64,000 nt of DNA, taken from NCBI GenBank assembly GCA_023460975.1, contig JAEWOG010000090.1:1-64000 (forward strand), given 5' to 3'. This document shows positions 1 to 7,927 of this stretch, one piece after another. The position numbers and the translations under genes were made by a program. The DNA is from Actinomycetes bacterium (GTDB taxonomy: Bacteria > Actinomycetota > Actinomycetes > Propionibacteriales > Nocardioidaceae). The first letter of the stretch is position 1, and each line of letters starts with the position of its first letter. The notes below the pieces were generated by a model. The model searched no databases. It had not been told where the DNA came from and saw only the letters and a list, made by a program, of their open reading frames with translations.

Positions 1-147
1 CACATCGTCAAACACCGCATGCGCAAACGGAACCGCCTCCCGATACGCACGCACCTTCCCCTCCATCCCCTCCATCAACCGCGCATAATCCACCAACGAC
101 CCACGCTCAACCACACCCTCAACCTCAGCCACCACATCCGCACCCAT
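1..147 (-). CDS. Hypothetical protein, N-terminal part (runs off the window)
   Basis: An open frame reads leftwards out of the window from an ATG at 147, with a good Shine-Dalgarno (GGGAGG) five bases upstream of it. The 49 visible residues are acidic and helical, beginning MGADVVAEVEGVVERGSLV, with no motif I recognise. Third codon positions are mostly G or T rather than the C/G bias of the neighbours, so the gene may have a different history. It is divergent from the glycosyltransferase operon at 353. I infer a real gene from the start context only; its function is unknown. Confidence 0.5.
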   Translation of the reverse strand, partial: MGADVVAEVEGVVERGSLVDYARLMEGMEGKVRAYREAVPFAHAVFDDV

Positions 148-352
148 CGGAACCTCCCAATCCCAAGAGCCGACCAGGCAGGGCCCAACTTCCTTAGGTC
201 ACCCTTACTTACCTGCGACAGGAGGCCATAGTGCCAGAAGGGTGGATCACAGTTCTACGACTGGGTAACATCCACTGCGGGGAACGGGAGGTCCCCCGGC
301 ACCGGAGCGCGTCTGACGCGCCCGCATGCCGCAGCCAATGAGGGAGAAAACA

Positions 353-1888
353 GTGTCGGATAGCCGCAACGTCGACCAGCGCGCCGGCGAGTCGGGCCTT
401 GCCCGCTCCACGAGCGCGCCCGCCGCCGAGACGTCCGCGCGACCGCGAGTGGGCGTGCTCGTCGTTGCGTACAACGCTGCGACCACCCTCGTGGCCACCC
501 TCGACCGCCTGCCCGAGTCCTTCACCGACAGCCTCGACCACATCATGGTGTGCGACGACGCCTCGGCGGATGACACCTACGAGATCGGCCTGGCGTACCA
601 GAAGCGCTCGACGCTGCCCCTCACGGTGGTCAAGCACCCGCGCAACCTCGGCTACGGCGGCAACCAGAAGGCCGGCTACAAGTGGGCCATCGAGCACGGC
701 CTCGACATCGTGGTCCTCCTCCACGGTGACGGGCAGTACGCCCCCGAGATCATCGAGGACGTCGTTGCCCCGCTCCTGGCCGGCGAGGCCGACGCGGTCT
801 TCGGCTCTCGCATGATGGAGAAGGGCCTCGCCCTCAAGGGCGGCATGCCGATGTACAAGTACGTCGGCAACCGCATCCTCACCACCATGCAGAACACGCT
901 GGCCGGGACGCGCCTGACCGAGTGGCACTCCGGCTACCGGGCGTACCGCACCAGCGCGCTGGCCAGCCTCGACCTGGACTCCTACACCGACGAGTTCGAC
1001 TTCGACACCGAGATCATCCTCGGTCTTGTCTCGGGCGGGCACACCATCAAGGAGGTGCCGATCCCGACGTACTACGGCGACGAGATCTGCTACGTCAACG
1101 GCCTCAAGTACGCCCGCGACGTCACCGCCGACATGGTGCGGTTCAAGGCCCGCAACCTCGGCCTCACCACCAGCCTCACCACCGACACGACCCGCCTGTC
1201 CGTGGTCGACGACAGTGCCGCGTACGCCCTCAAGCCCTCACCGCACTCGTCCCACGGCCAGCTCCTGGCCTGGCTGACTGACCACGCGCCCGCGCGAGTG
1301 CTCGACGTCGGCTGCTCCGACGGCGCCTTCGGCAAGCTCGCGCGCCAGCACGGTCACCACGTCACCGGTGTCGACATCGTGACGCTCCCGGGTGTGCACG
1401 ACAACCTCGACGTCTTCCACGAGATCGACCTCACCCGCGACGCGGATGCCATCGAGGGGACCTACGACTTCATCGTTGCCGGTGACGTTCTCGAGCACGT
1501 CACGGACCCGCACGCGCTGCTGAGCACGCTCGCCACGAAGCTCAACCCGGGCGGCGAGATCCTCATCTCCATCCCCAACTTCGGCCACTGGTACCCGCGC
1601 ACTCGCACGGCGCTCGGCCTCTTCGACTACGACGAGCGGGGTCCCCTCGACGTCGGCCACGTCCGCTTCTTCACCCGCAGGAGCTTTGACAAGCTCATCA
1701 AGGCGTGCAACCTGCACACCCTCGAGGCCACGGCGGTGCCCAGCCCCACGGACGTGCTGACGCGCACGACCACGAGCAGCAAGGCGAAGAAGGCGCTCCA
1801 GACCGCGGGGCGGATCGACAATGCCGCCACCAAGGCCTGGCCCACCCTCTTCGGCTACCAGTTCCTCTACCGCCTCACCACGAAGTGA
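353..1888 (+). CDS. Bifunctional GT2 glycosyltransferase / SAM-dependent methyltransferase
   Basis: A fusion of two enzymes of about 511 residues. The N-terminal half (roughly residues 25-250) is a GT-A family 2 glycosyltransferase of the dolichyl-phosphate-sugar synthase type, with the nucleotide-binding VLVVAYNA strand, the CDDASADDT acidic stretch and LHGDGQYAPE, which carries the DxD-like metal site. The C-terminal half (about 300-500) is a class I methyltransferase with the SAM loop VLDVGCSDGAFG, then TGVDI and VAGDVLEHV. I chose GTG at 353 because AGGGAG lies just upstream, while the in-frame ATG at 326 has no such site. It probably modifies a lipid-linked sugar or envelope glycan. The next gene starts inside its stop codon, so the two are co-translated. 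Confidence 0.85.
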   Translation: MSDSRNVDQRAGESGLARSTSAPAAETSARPRVGVLVVAYNAATTLVATLDRLPESFTDSLDHIMVCDDASADDTYEIGLAYQKRSTLPLTVVKHPRNLGYGGNQKAGYKWAIEHGLDIVVLLHGDGQYAPEIIEDVVAPLLAGEADAVFGSRMMEKGLALKGGMPMYKYVGNRILTTMQNTLAGTRLTEWHSGYRAYRTSALASLDLDSYTDEFDFDTEIILGLVSGGHTIKEVPIPTYYGDEICYVNGLKYARDVTADMVRFKARNLGLTTSLTTDTTRLSVVDDSAAYALKPSPHSSHGQLLAWLTDHAPARVLDVGCSDGAFGKLARQHGHHVTGVDIVTLPGVHDNLDVFHEIDLTRDADAIEGTYDFIVAGDVLEHVTDPHALLSTLATKLNPGGEILISIPNFGHWYPRTRTALGLFDYDERGPLDVGHVRFFTRRSFDKLIKACNLHTLEATAVPSPTDVLTRTTTSSKAKKALQTAGRIDNAATKAWPTLFGYQFLYRLTTK

Positions 1889-3933
1889 CCCCGCCCCGGG
1901 CCACGGGGGCAACGGTTGTCGGCCTGCTGATCGGCGGCCTGGTGCACCTGGGGTCCCTGCTCAACTTCACCTGGGACCTCGGCCGCACCACGCTCGGCAT
2001 CGGCTTTGCCTCAGACTTCTTCGACACCCAGGCCACCGCACTGCGTGAGGGCCGCCTCGCGGTTCCGGACGGCTCGATGGGGATCGAGGGCTTCATCCAT
2101 GACGGCCAGACCTTCATGTACTTCGGGCCGTTCCCTTCGATGCTGCGCATCCCCGTCCAGCACAGCACCACGGAGTTCAACGGGCAACTGACTCTGCTGT
2201 CCATGCTCGTGGCGTGGATCGTGCTCGCGGTCATGGCGACGCGCCTGACGTGGCTCGTACGCCACTGCTTCCGTCCCGATGCACCCCTGAGTCGCACCGA
2301 CTCGGTGCTGGGAGCCACCGTGATCGCGCTGATCACTGGCGGCACCTCTCTGACCTACAACAATGCCCTGCCCTGGGCCTACCACGAGATCTACGCGTGG
2401 CAGACGGCGCTGGCCATCACGGCGGCGTATCTCATGGTGCGCATCGCGCTCCAGCCTGACGCCAAGCTGATCGCGTGGCTCGCTGCCGTCGCGACCGCCG
2501 CTGCGCTGACGCGTACGACTGGCGGCTGGGGTATCGCGCTGGGTGGCATCGCCCTGGGCGTGTGGTTCCTCCTCGGTCGCTCCACGCGCACCCACCGACG
2601 CTACGGCTGGTGGGTCGTCGGCGCGGGGGCCGTCGCGCTGCTCGCCGGTGTGATCGTCAACTACGCCAAGTTCGAGCACATCTACATGTTCCCGCTCGAC
2701 GAGCAGGTGTGGACCCAGGTCAACGATCACCGCCGGGTGGCGCTGGAGGCGAATGGCGGGACGCTGGCGGGAGCACAGTTCTTCTGGACGTCGTTGGCGA
2801 CGTACTTCTCCCCCACGGCCATTCGTTTCGTCGACTACTTCCCCTGGATCACGTTCCCGGCTGACCCGCCCACCGCTGTGGGCGACGTCGTGCTCGACCA
2901 GACGTACCGCATGGGGAGCCTGCCGACCTTCATGCCCCTGTTGCTCCTGCTGACCGTGCTGGCGCTGATCCCTCTGCTGCGACGCCCGGGGACGGACACG
3001 CTCCAGCAGGGGATCCGTGCGCTGCGCGCAGGCGCACTGGCCCTCGTCCTGATGACGGGCGGGGTCATGGCGTACGGATACCTCGCCTACCGCTACACCG
3101 GCGACTTCGTCCCCGCCCTGATGCTCGGCGCGATCGTGGGCACCTGGGGCGTCGTACGGCCGCTCCTGAGCCGCTGGCCAGCACTCACCGCGCCCATCGC
3201 CACGCTGATGATCGCCGCGACCGCATGGTCGATGGTCGCCAACACCGCGGTCGGATTCTCGAGCGCCGCCCTGTTGGGAGGCGGCCGCAATGCCGAGCGG
3301 TACGTGAGTCTGGCCAACGACCTCTCCGGCGGGCCCGGGACACCGTTCGCCAGAACCATCCACACCGGCGCCGGCCTGCCACCCGACATGGCTCCGGCAG
3401 ACACGCTGTGGGTTCGCGGCAAGTGCGATGGGTTGTACCTGGCCACTGGCGATGCGTACACGCCGTGGATCGCCGTCGTGGAACGTACCTACACCCTGCG
3501 CCTGCTCATGCCGCGCGAACTCAAGCAGGGCACGATGACGCTGGCCACCCTGACGACACCGTCCGGCAACAAGGCCACGCTGCAGGCGCAGACCACGGCC
3601 AGCGGCCGGCTCCGGTTCATCACGACCACTCCGGGCGTGGGCCGGATCCCGAGCGACTGGATCACGCCCGCGCCGATGGAGGACATCCACGTGCGCTTGG
3701 CCACCAACACGAGCACCAACAACGTCGAGATCACCTCGACGCCCGGTGGCCGGATGGGCTACATCGCCACGACCACCTGGAGTCCCGAGTGGATCACCGA
3801 GCTGCGTGAACTGCGCATCTCGGACCAGAGCGGTCAGGACGAGCAGACCGGGATCACGCTGCGCCAGACTCCCGGACCTGACCCGGCCACCTGCACCCGC
3901 CTGCTGCACACCAACGAGGTCCCGCTGTCCTGA
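1885..3933 (+). CDS. Multi-pass membrane protein, GT-C-like
   Basis: A 682-residue protein starting at a GTG that overlaps the previous stop (GTGA), so it is tightly coupled to the GT2-methyltransferase gene. About ten hydrophobic segments fill residues 5-500. A long soluble C-terminal part of about 180 residues is probably extracytoplasmic. The first loop (DFFDTQATALREGRLAVP) has an acidic pair after TM1, as in polyprenyl-phosphate-sugar-using GT-C enzymes, but I see no signature that fixes the substrate. The inferred role is transfer of a lipid-linked sugar made with the upstream enzyme. It could instead be an envelope protein without catalysis. A strong hairpin follows the stop. Confidence 0.7.
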   Translation: MTPPRATGATVVGLLIGGLVHLGSLLNFTWDLGRTTLGIGFASDFFDTQATALREGRLAVPDGSMGIEGFIHDGQTFMYFGPFPSMLRIPVQHSTTEFNGQLTLLSMLVAWIVLAVMATRLTWLVRHCFRPDAPLSRTDSVLGATVIALITGGTSLTYNNALPWAYHEIYAWQTALAITAAYLMVRIALQPDAKLIAWLAAVATAAALTRTTGGWGIALGGIALGVWFLLGRSTRTHRRYGWWVVGAGAVALLAGVIVNYAKFEHIYMFPLDEQVWTQVNDHRRVALEANGGTLAGAQFFWTSLATYFSPTAIRFVDYFPWITFPADPPTAVGDVVLDQTYRMGSLPTFMPLLLLLTVLALIPLLRRPGTDTLQQGIRALRAGALALVLMTGGVMAYGYLAYRYTGDFVPALMLGAIVGTWGVVRPLLSRWPALTAPIATLMIAATAWSMVANTAVGFSSAALLGGGRNAERYVSLANDLSGGPGTPFARTIHTGAGLPPDMAPADTLWVRGKCDGLYLATGDAYTPWIAVVERTYTLRLLMPRELKQGTMTLATLTTPSGNKATLQAQTTASGRLRFITTTPGVGRIPSDWITPAPMEDIHVRLATNTSTNNVEITSTPGGRMGYIATTTWSPEWITELRELRISDQSGQDEQTGITLRQTPGPDPATCTRLLHTNEVPLS

Positions 3934-3959
3934 GCGGCGGGCATGCCAGCCACGAACGA

Positions 3960-3996
3960 CGAAGCGCCCCGATCCCTGATGGGACGGGGCGCTTCG
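3960..3996. terminator. Bidirectional hairpin terminator between convergent genes
   Basis: An 11-bp perfect inverted repeat, CGAAGCGCCCC at 3960-3970 and GGGGCGCTTCG at 3986-3996, lies between the plus-strand gene ending at 3933 and the minus-strand micropeptide ending at 4006. It can serve both strands. No clear U-tract follows on the plus side. Confidence 0.75.
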
Positions 3997-4005
3997 TACG
4001 GAAAC

Positions 4006-4152
4006 TCAGCGGTCGCCGTAGACGAACATCTCCTGCGATGCAGGATTCACCTCGGGCGTCTGGGTCTGCGACTGGATGAGACCGAACACGGCGGCAGAAC
4101 CCACCGCGCCACCCACGACCGCAACCACAACCGCGTTGATCAACGCTCCCAC
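4006..4152 (-). CDS. DUF2613-like membrane micropeptide (48 aa)
   Basis: A short gene with start GTG at 4152 and an excellent Shine-Dalgarno (AAGGGAGG, five bases upstream). The product has one hydrophobic, glycine/valine-rich segment (VGALINAVVVAVVGGAVGSA) and a polar tail of about 25 residues ending VYGDR. Small one-helix proteins of this kind (DUF2613) sit beside the arabinofuranosyltransferase gene aftD in mycobacteria. Here it lies directly downstream of a large GT-C-like membrane protein on the same strand, separated by 57 bases. The membership call rests on size, pattern and context, not on an alignment. Confidence 0.65.
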   Translation of the reverse strand: MGALINAVVVAVVGGAVGSAAVFGLIQSQTQTPEVNPASQEMFVYGDR

Positions 4153-4209
4153 AATCGCCCTCCCTTATGACGTGAACAAAACTGTAACACTGAGTTGCGC
4201 CTGCAACCA

Positions 4210-5799
4210 TCATTCCACGCGGTACAAAGTGAGCTGCTGCCCGCGCACGACGATGTCGGCCCCATCGATGAGCACATCGGGCGCCATGGGGTCATCCGTG
4301 TAGAGCAGCAGCCACCCAATGTCGTGCTCCCGCGCCACTTCCACGACATCGCGTCCTCCCTCGATGGCGGACACGATGCTCGCCATCTCGGCACTCTCTC
4401 CCTCGAGCACCACATCACCGACCTGCAGGCGGTCATCAACCAGGACCTCACAGTCGAACCACCTCACCGCCGGGTCAGATGACGCCATCCCAGAACCCCA
4501 GGAGAAGCCTCGGTAGGAGCGGAGTGGGAGCGTGAGCATGCGGCACTGCGGCGTCTGCGCCACCTCCTCTGCCACCGCGGAGAACTCGGCCGGATACTGC
4601 ACCGGCTGCCAGGTGGGCCACACGACCCTGGTCGCGTCCGGCACGAGGAGGAACGGCAGCAGGACCGCGGGCCAGACCTGAATGCGCTGCTCGGCCCACC
4701 GTTCGGCGCACCGGAGCACGACCCACCCGGCCACCACGGCCACCACCAGCGCCAGCGGACCCAGGAACTTCTGGCTGTCCCGCAACAGTCCCCCTCCCGG
4801 AACGTGCAGGACCACCGCGCGCATCAACTGCTCACCGGGCCCGGTGCTGGAGGCCGCGGCGAGGATCAGGCCAGCGCCGCCGAGCACCCCCAGCTGCACG
4901 GGAAGAGCGACGTTGCGACCCGAGCGTCGGTACGCCCACGCACTCCCGGCAACGAGCAGGACCACGCACACCACCGACACCCACGCCCACGCCGTCTCGC
5001 GCGTCGGCGGGGTCGAGGCCCGGTCCCAGATCCCGCCCAGACCCACCAGCGCAGCCAGCGGCGAGCCTGTTCCGTCGGCACGGGCTGCGAACGCCGCCAC
5101 GCCATCAGGGTCCGACGTCAGCGCGGCGGGCCCCAAGAAGCCGGCGAGCACCCACGGCAGTTGTATCACCGCTGCCACCAGGAGGGGAACCCACGACCGC
5201 ACGCGGCGTCCCAGACCGAGGCTCGCGGTCACGAGCAGCGCCAGCAGCCCTCCTGTCGGAGTCAGGGACGCCAGAGCGGACCAGCCCACCAACGGCGCGA
5301 CTGCCCGCGGCCACGACACCGACGAGTCGTTCCAGCGCAGCACAGCCAACCCGAGCCATGGGAGGGCGGCGTAGCCGACCACGAGCGCCCACTGGCCCAG
5401 TGCCAGTCGCTCCACGACCCACGGGTTCCACACCGCGAGCCCTGAGGCCGTCAGCACCGCGGCCAACGCGCCCGGGGAATCGGTGACCCCTCGGCACGCG
5501 CGTACGACGCACAGCCCCGCTCCCCAGCCCGCGAGTGCAAGGCCACCCGTCACGAGGACGCGGGCCCACACAGCGCCGTCGAGCAGGGCCGTGAGGACGG
5601 CCATGACCGCATCCAGCGGGACGGCGCGAGGTGCCACCTGACCGCCGCCCCACACCATCGGAGTCCACGGCTGCTGTGGCACGAATGCAGCATCGCGGGC
5701 CAGCGGGTATCCCGCTGCCGTCCACAACGGCCACACCAGGAGTACGGCCAGAACCAGCGGCCACGCCACGATCACGCAGCGAACCACCACCGACCTCAT
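4210..5799 (-). CDS. GT-C-like multi-pass membrane protein (AftD N-terminal-like)
   Basis: 529 residues, with about ten transmembrane segments in the first 380 and a soluble C-terminal domain. The segment WNPWVVERLALGQWALVVGY, after the third or fourth helix, resembles the conserved loop of actinobacterial alpha-(1->3)-arabinofuranosyltransferases (AftD group). Those proteins are usually more than 1000 residues, so this would be a short relative. ATG at 5799 has AGGAGGGG about seven bases upstream. It is followed by the DUF2613-like micropeptide, as next to aftD in mycobacteria, and faces a divergent methyltransferase-flippase pair. An envelope polysaccharide role is inferred; the donor is unknown. 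Confidence 0.6.
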   Translation of the reverse strand: MRSVVVRCVIVAWPLVLAVLLVWPLWTAAGYPLARDAAFVPQQPWTPMVWGGGQVAPRAVPLDAVMAVLTALLDGAVWARVLVTGGLALAGWGAGLCVVRACRGVTDSPGALAAVLTASGLAVWNPWVVERLALGQWALVVGYAALPWLGLAVLRWNDSSVSWPRAVAPLVGWSALASLTPTGGLLALLVTASLGLGRRVRSWVPLLVAAVIQLPWVLAGFLGPAALTSDPDGVAAFAARADGTGSPLAALVGLGGIWDRASTPPTRETAWAWVSVVCVVLLVAGSAWAYRRSGRNVALPVQLGVLGGAGLILAAASSTGPGEQLMRAVVLHVPGGGLLRDSQKFLGPLALVVAVVAGWVVLRCAERWAEQRIQVWPAVLLPFLLVPDATRVVWPTWQPVQYPAEFSAVAEEVAQTPQCRMLTLPLRSYRGFSWGSGMASSDPAVRWFDCEVLVDDRLQVGDVVLEGESAEMASIVSAIEGGRDVVEVAREHDIGWLLLYTDDPMAPDVLIDGADIVVRGQQLTLYRVE

Positions 5800-5876
5800 C
5801 CTCGGCCCCTCCTATGCTGTGCGGACGACTGCGCGGCCCCACCCTAGAGGGCGCGCGCAGCAACAGAGGAGACGCA

Positions 5877-6611
5877 TTGACTCGCACACCCCGTGATCAC
5901 CCCGACGCACCGGGGCCGGGCTTCGAGGCGGCGTTCGCACTCATCGACGACATTCCCGGATGGCTGACGCGCGCCCAGGCTGCGCGACTGCACCACGAAG
6001 CGAGTCTGGTGCCGCCCGGCGGAACCGCCGTTGAGATCGGATCACACTTCGGCCGCTCGGCCGTCGTGACCGCGCTGGGGCTGCCCGCGGGGGCCCGACT
6101 CGTCGCGATCGATCCCTTCGGGGCAGCGTGGCGCTACGGGACGAGCGAGACCGAGGCCGGCTTCCGCGCCAACCTGGCGCGGGCGCACGTCACGGACAGG
6201 GTCGAGGTGCGGGTTCAGACCAGCCGCGAGGCTCTGCGCAGCTGGGACACGCCCGTCGATCTGGTGTACGTGGACGGCAAGCACGACGCGTTCAGCCTCA
6301 TCCATGACATGGGATGGTCCGCTCATCTGCGCCCGGGGGCGACGATCCTGGTGCACGACTCGTTCTCCAGCCTGGGCGTGACGCTCGGGATTCTGTTCCG
6401 ACTTCTCGGCTCGCGGCGGTTGCGCTACACGGGTCGCGACGGATCTCTGGCACGATTCGAGGTCGGGCGTCCTCGGGTCGGCGACCGCGTACGCATGCTG
6501 GCCCAACTTCCGTGGTTCGCCCGCAATCTGTTCATCAAGGTGTTGCTGCGCCTGCGGCTCACCCCATTGGCGGCCCGGTTGGGTCACCACGACCCGGCGG
6601 ATCCCTACTGA
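5877..6611 (+). CDS. Class I SAM-dependent methyltransferase
   Basis: A 244-residue protein starting at TTG 5877, behind AGAGGAG seven bases upstream; longer in-frame starts lie inside the divergent gene and have no ribosome site. The motif-I stretch AVEIGSHFGRSAV, followed by LVAIDPFG and the VDLVYVDGKHDA block, is typical of the Methyltransf_24 group that acts on small molecules or sugars. The last 40 residues form an amphipathic, basic tail. The stop overlaps the start of the flippase gene (TGATG), so the product probably methylates the glycan that the flippase exports. Confidence 0.8.
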   Translation: MTRTPRDHPDAPGPGFEAAFALIDDIPGWLTRAQAARLHHEASLVPPGGTAVEIGSHFGRSAVVTALGLPAGARLVAIDPFGAAWRYGTSETEAGFRANLARAHVTDRVEVRVQTSREALRSWDTPVDLVYVDGKHDAFSLIHDMGWSAHLRPGATILVHDSFSSLGVTLGILFRLLGSRRLRYTGRDGSLARFEVGRPRVGDRVRMLAQLPWFARNLFIKVLLRLRLTPLAARLGHHDPADPY

Positions 6612-7882
6612 TGACCGAAGAGACGACCAGCCCCACCTCAGGCACCCGCGACAAGGCCACGTCCGTGGTCATCGCGATGACCGTGATGAATGTGTGCACG
6701 TACGCATTCACGCTTCTTGCGGCCCGCCTGACCAACCCCGTCGAGTACGGACAGGTCGTCGCAGCGATCAACCTGTTGACCGTCATCCAGGTCCTGGCAC
6801 TGGCCATTCAGGCGGTGGCCGCGCGCCGGATCGCCTCGGACCCCGCTCACGTGGCGCAGATCGAACGCGTCACGCTCAAGCTCACCGCCACGGTCTCGCT
6901 GGCGATCGGAGCGCTGCTCCTGCTGGCCGTCCCGCTGGTGCAGCGGCTGCTGCAGCTCGACGGGCCAGCGGTCGCCATCATCATCGCCCTGGGCGCCATC
7001 CCCCTGACGTACACGGGCGGTCAGATGGGGATTCTCCAGGGAGAGCGGCGGTGGGGGGCTCTGTCCCTGGCCTACGTCATGGCTGGCGTTCCGCGCCTGG
7101 TCGTCGGAACGGCGCTGATCCTCGTCAAGCCCGAGACCATCCCGGCCGTGCTCGGAGTGACGATCGGGTACGTCTTCCCCGTCATCGTCGGATTCATCGC
7201 CCTGCGCGGCCGCCGCTCGAAGGGGCCGCGCAGCAGCGAGCACACGCCGCTGTCCATGCTGCGCGAGGGAACCCTGAACTCCCAGGCCCTGCTGGCGTAC
7301 TTCGCCCTCTCGAGCGGCGACATCCTCGTCGCCCGGCAGGTGCTCGACGGCCACGATGCTGGCTTGTACGCGGGCGCGCTCATCATGACGAAGACGATGC
7401 TCTTCCTGCCCCAGTTCGTGGTGGTGCTCAGCTTCCCGGACATGGCCACGGCCAGCGCCCGACGGCGCGCCCTGTGGCGCAGCCTGTCGATCGTGCTCGC
7501 GCTCGGCGGCATCGCCGTCCTCGCCTCGTGGCTGCTCTCGTCGATCGCGCTGTTCTTCGTGGGCGGGTCAAAGTACGGCGAGATCGAGTCGCACCTGTGG
7601 CAGTTCGCGCTGCTGGGTCTGTTGCTGGCGATGATCCAGCTCATGGTCTATTCCGTGCTCGCTCGCCAGGGTGCCCGCACCGCCTTCCTCGTCTGGCTGG
7701 CGCTGGCCGCGCTGGTTGGCTTCGGGCTGCAGACCGAGACCTACCTGGAGTTGGCGTGGGTTGCCATCGCCGTCAACGCGGTGCTGTTCGCGGCCCTGTT
7801 GATCGTCAGCCTCTTCACCATCCGCGGCGACTCCCCCGCCGCTGGAACCGTCGACGCGTTGGCCGCCGAATCCATCAACTGA
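6611..7882 (+). CDS. Polysaccharide flippase, Wzx/MOP family
   Basis: 423 residues with about 12 predicted membrane helices and no large soluble domain. The N-terminal helix pair (MTVMNVCTYAFTLLAARLTN, then EYGQVVAA) and the LQGERRWGALS loop are characteristic of polysaccharide-exporting flippases of the MATE/Wzx superfamily. It would move an undecaprenyl-linked oligosaccharide across the membrane. ATG at 6611 shares its first base with the upstream stop. It converges with polA, with only 45 bases between the stops. Confidence 0.8.
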   Translation: MTEETTSPTSGTRDKATSVVIAMTVMNVCTYAFTLLAARLTNPVEYGQVVAAINLLTVIQVLALAIQAVAARRIASDPAHVAQIERVTLKLTATVSLAIGALLLLAVPLVQRLLQLDGPAVAIIIALGAIPLTYTGGQMGILQGERRWGALSLAYVMAGVPRLVVGTALILVKPETIPAVLGVTIGYVFPVIVGFIALRGRRSKGPRSSEHTPLSMLREGTLNSQALLAYFALSSGDILVARQVLDGHDAGLYAGALIMTKTMLFLPQFVVVLSFPDMATASARRRALWRSLSIVLALGGIAVLASWLLSSIALFFVGGSKYGEIESHLWQFALLGLLLAMIQLMVYSVLARQGARTAFLVWLALAALVGFGLQTETYLELAWVAIAVNAVLFAALLIVSLFTIRGDSPAAGTVDALAAESIN

Positions 7883-7927
7883 CGCCCACTCGGACCCCGC
7901 GGTCGAGGAGGCGCTGCGCAGCGGCGA

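Noticed and set aside
326..352. Earlier ATG start for the GT2-methyltransferase gene
   Set aside because: The AGGGAG ribosome site lies between this ATG and the GTG at 353, so the GTG is the better start.
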